DNA from: Bacteroidota bacterium
GTDB taxonomy: Bacteria > Bacteroidota > Bacteroidia > Chitinophagales > Chitinophagaceae
Assembly (NCBI GenBank): GCA_023391895.1
Contig: JAEWAC010000098.1
Location: 1-53,999, forward strand
Direction: 5' to 3'
Length of the DNA stretch: 53,999 bases
Part shown: positions 52,530 through 53,999 of the stretch, in pieces
Numbering within the stretch: position 1 is the stretch's first letter
Layout of the letters: every line of letters starts with the position of its first letter
Notes under the pieces: generated by a model
Databases searched by the model: none
What the model was told of the DNA's origin: nothing
Seen by the model: the letters and a program-made list of their open reading frames with translations, nothing else
Made by a program: the position numbers and the translations under genes

Positions 52530-53873
52530 ATGTTTAAAAATAGTTTTCTTTATTTTTTGGGCTTTGCGCTCCTGTTTGCCGGCTGCGAAAAAAAAGCGGA
52601 TAACGTATTTGAGCAAACAACCGATGAAAGGCTGGAAGCGGTGCTCAATGCTTATCAGCAAGCCTTGTACAGCGCTACCTACGGCTGGAAGGTGATTGTT
52701 TATCCCAAAGGCCTGCAGTCGGAAAACCTGGAGGTGGGCGGTTTTTCCTATTACATGCGTTTTTCCAACGACAACCGCGTTACCATGCTGTCTGATTTTG
52801 ACATAACAACAGCCAGCACACCCAAGGAAAGCGGGTATCGCTTAAAAGCCGTACAAAGACCTTCCATTTATTTTGATACTTATAGTTACCTGCACATACC
52901 GGCAGATCCTACCGCTTCCATTTCCCGCAGTCCTTCCAGTAGCGAGGGTTCTGGCTGGGGTACTGATTTTGATTTTGCTTTTACTGAAAAAACACCGGGC
53001 GATACCATCCGGCTCAAGGGCAATTTCAATGGCAGTGATGCGGTTATGATCAAGGCCACCAAAGAAGAAGCCGAGGCGTTTGGCAGCGGGCAGCTGGCGG
53101 CCAGCCTTACCCAGCTTCAGAACCTGAACCAGATTGGGTATTTTAAAAAGCTGACTATCGGTAGCCAGCAGTACTATATCAACATCAATAGCGCCACCAA
53201 AACCATTGCTTTTACCCGGCTTGACGCCGGCGGCAATGAACAAACTTTTACTTCCGGATATTATTCCACCCTGCAAGGCATTAACCTGACCCAACCATTT
53301 GATGACGGTACCCAGGTGATCCGGAGCATCAACTGGGTAACGTGGAACGCCGGTTCAACAACCATGACCGTCAGTGTTGGTGACAACAACGGAACCATCA
53401 GCAATGCCGGCAAGCCTTTAAAAGTGGATGTAGAGGCACCCCGGCGGTGGTGGCAATATGCCATGGACAAAGACGCGTACTGGTTTACCGTAAATGGGTT
53501 TACTATCAATGGCGTACCGGATGCTTATAACATCCGCTCGATTCCTAATTTTTATTATCTTATTTTCTGGCCAGCCTTTGGCAACAGTGGCGGTATTACC
53601 TATGATTTGCTGGGCTATGTAACCGTTAGCAATAATGCGCTGAACCTGGATTTCGGTTCTGCTTTTGCGCCGCCCACTTTTACGCCAGATGGTCGTATCA
53701 TCTTCCGGTTTTTAGGTACGCTGGGCAATGTGCCGCCGGACTACGCCTCTGTTGTCAACAATACCAGGATCACCATGTCCAGCCCGGATGGCTTTTACCT
53801 GATTCAGACCGGGCCCTTACAATATGATATGGTAAGCAAAGATGGCAAGGCCTGGATGACTTGGCAATATTAA
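52530..53873 (+). CDS. DUF4302 family lipoprotein
   Basis: A 447-residue surface lipoprotein (lipobox L-F-A-G-C, Cys19). It starts with the DUF4302 pattern T-D-E-R-L-E-A-V-L-N-A-Y-Q-Q-A-L-Y-S-A-T-Y-G-W-K-V (about 31-55) and then beta-rich repeats. DUF4302 proteins are routinely encoded next to SusC/SusD and the zinc metallohydrolase; their role is unknown, possibly an accessory substrate-binding lipoprotein. A terminator follows, so it is the last gene of the operon here. Confidence 0.85.
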   Translation: MFKNSFLYFLGFALLFAGCEKKADNVFEQTTDERLEAVLNAYQQALYSATYGWKVIVYPKGLQSENLEVGGFSYYMRFSNDNRVTMLSDFDITTASTPKESGYRLKAVQRPSIYFDTYSYLHIPADPTASISRSPSSSEGSGWGTDFDFAFTEKTPGDTIRLKGNFNGSDAVMIKATKEEAEAFGSGQLAASLTQLQNLNQIGYFKKLTIGSQQYYININSATKTIAFTRLDAGGNEQTFTSGYYSTLQGINLTQPFDDGTQVIRSINWVTWNAGSTTMTVSVGDNNGTISNAGKPLKVDVEAPRRWWQYAMDKDAYWFTVNGFTINGVPDAYNIRSIPNFYYLIFWPAFGNSGGITYDLLGYVTVSNNALNLDFGSAFAPPTFTPDGRIIFRFLGTLGNVPPDYASVVNNTRITMSSPDGFYLIQTGPLQYDMVSKDGKAWMTWQY

Positions 53874-53875
53874 AA

Positions 53876-53898
53876 ACTTTGAAATGTTTTTTCAAGGT
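53876..53898 (+). terminator. Rho-independent terminator of the SusCD operon
   Basis: ACTTTGAAA (53876-53884) pairs with TTTCAAGGT (53890-53898), one G-T pair, then GGTATTTTTAA. The stem is nearly the same as part of the efflux-operon terminator at 41470. Confidence 0.75.
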
Positions 53899-53958
53899 GG
53901 TATTTTTAAAACAGAAAAGTATAAAGTACCGGAGCGAGATGGGTGCGTTGAAAATGAT

Positions 53959-53970
53959 ATAGGGTTTTAA
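53959..53970 (+). repeat. Degenerate copy of the dispersed repeat
   Basis: ATAGGGTTTTAAAG: the ATG is ATA, the rest is a match. The window ends 29 bases later. Confidence 0.45.
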
Positions 53971-53999
53971 AGAACTTTTCTTTTTTCAGATCAGCAAAG

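Noticed and set aside
1..53999. CRISPR array, tRNA or rRNA genes, prophage or integrative element
   Set aside because: No spaced identical repeats, no tRNA-like cloverleaf with CCA-type acceptor, no integrase, transposase or phage structural genes were seen by eye.

Overview
The window looks like a chromosomal segment of a Bacteroidota bacterium, most likely a soil or water Chitinophagaceae-type organism. The evidence is a SusC/SusD pair with an STN domain, many lipoproteins with Bacteroidota-style lipoboxes, a CzcA-TolC fusion typical of the phylum, promoter-like TAnnTTTG (-7) elements, and starts that lack clear Shine-Dalgarno sites. No rRNA, tRNA, CRISPR array, complete insertion sequence or phage gene was seen.

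Layout. 1-5005 (+): the end of a transporter, then a sialidase, an SGNH/sialate O-acetylesterase fusion and an AGE-type 2-epimerase, forming a host-glycan sialic acid operon. 5274-7907 (+): an SGNH-GH20 hexosaminidase fusion that probably serves the same substrate. 8296-13787: a small membrane protein, an SDR, and a minus-strand operon (F420-type NADP oxidoreductase, YceI, DoxX, NmrA-like) next to a Crp/Fnr-family regulator; three FNR-like boxes lie in front of the SDR and the operon. 14183-23639: two HGSNAT/NagX-like membrane acetyltransferases, a lipoprotein, a glyoxalase-like protein, FtsH, a heparanase-like GH79 lipoprotein, and a ferredoxin-adenylate cyclase fusion. 24077-28185: a decayed SDR start, pirin, SDR, an RclA/MerA-like flavin disulfide reductase and a small conserved protein. 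29137-32564 (+): an MFS pump, an M20 amidohydrolase interrupted by an in-frame TAG, and a TRIC-type channel. 33017-34953: a Tat-exported enolase-superfamily protein and a Cys-rich mini-protein. 35360-41461 (+): a heavy-metal RND efflux operon (CzcA-TolC fusion plus adaptor). 41821-45641: a beta-hydroxyacid dehydrogenase-like enzyme, a TerB-like protein and an Ntn amide hydrolase. 45979-53873 (+): a SusC, SusD, zinc metallohydrolase lipoprotein and DUF4302 lipoprotein operon closed by a terminator.

The most unusual feature is a short dispersed repeat, core ATGGGNTTTTRAAA. It has 19 strict intergenic copies plus several degenerate ones, and lies almost only between genes. Sixteen of the 19 point the same way along the chromosome whatever the direction of the neighbouring genes. 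One copy sits exactly where an SDR coding sequence breaks off. I know of no described family that matches it; the proposals about its role are inference. Second in interest is the predicted Crp/Fnr regulon, in which the regulator's recognition helix (E180, S183, R184, as in FNR), the TTGA-type boxes and the box-to-promoter spacing agree.
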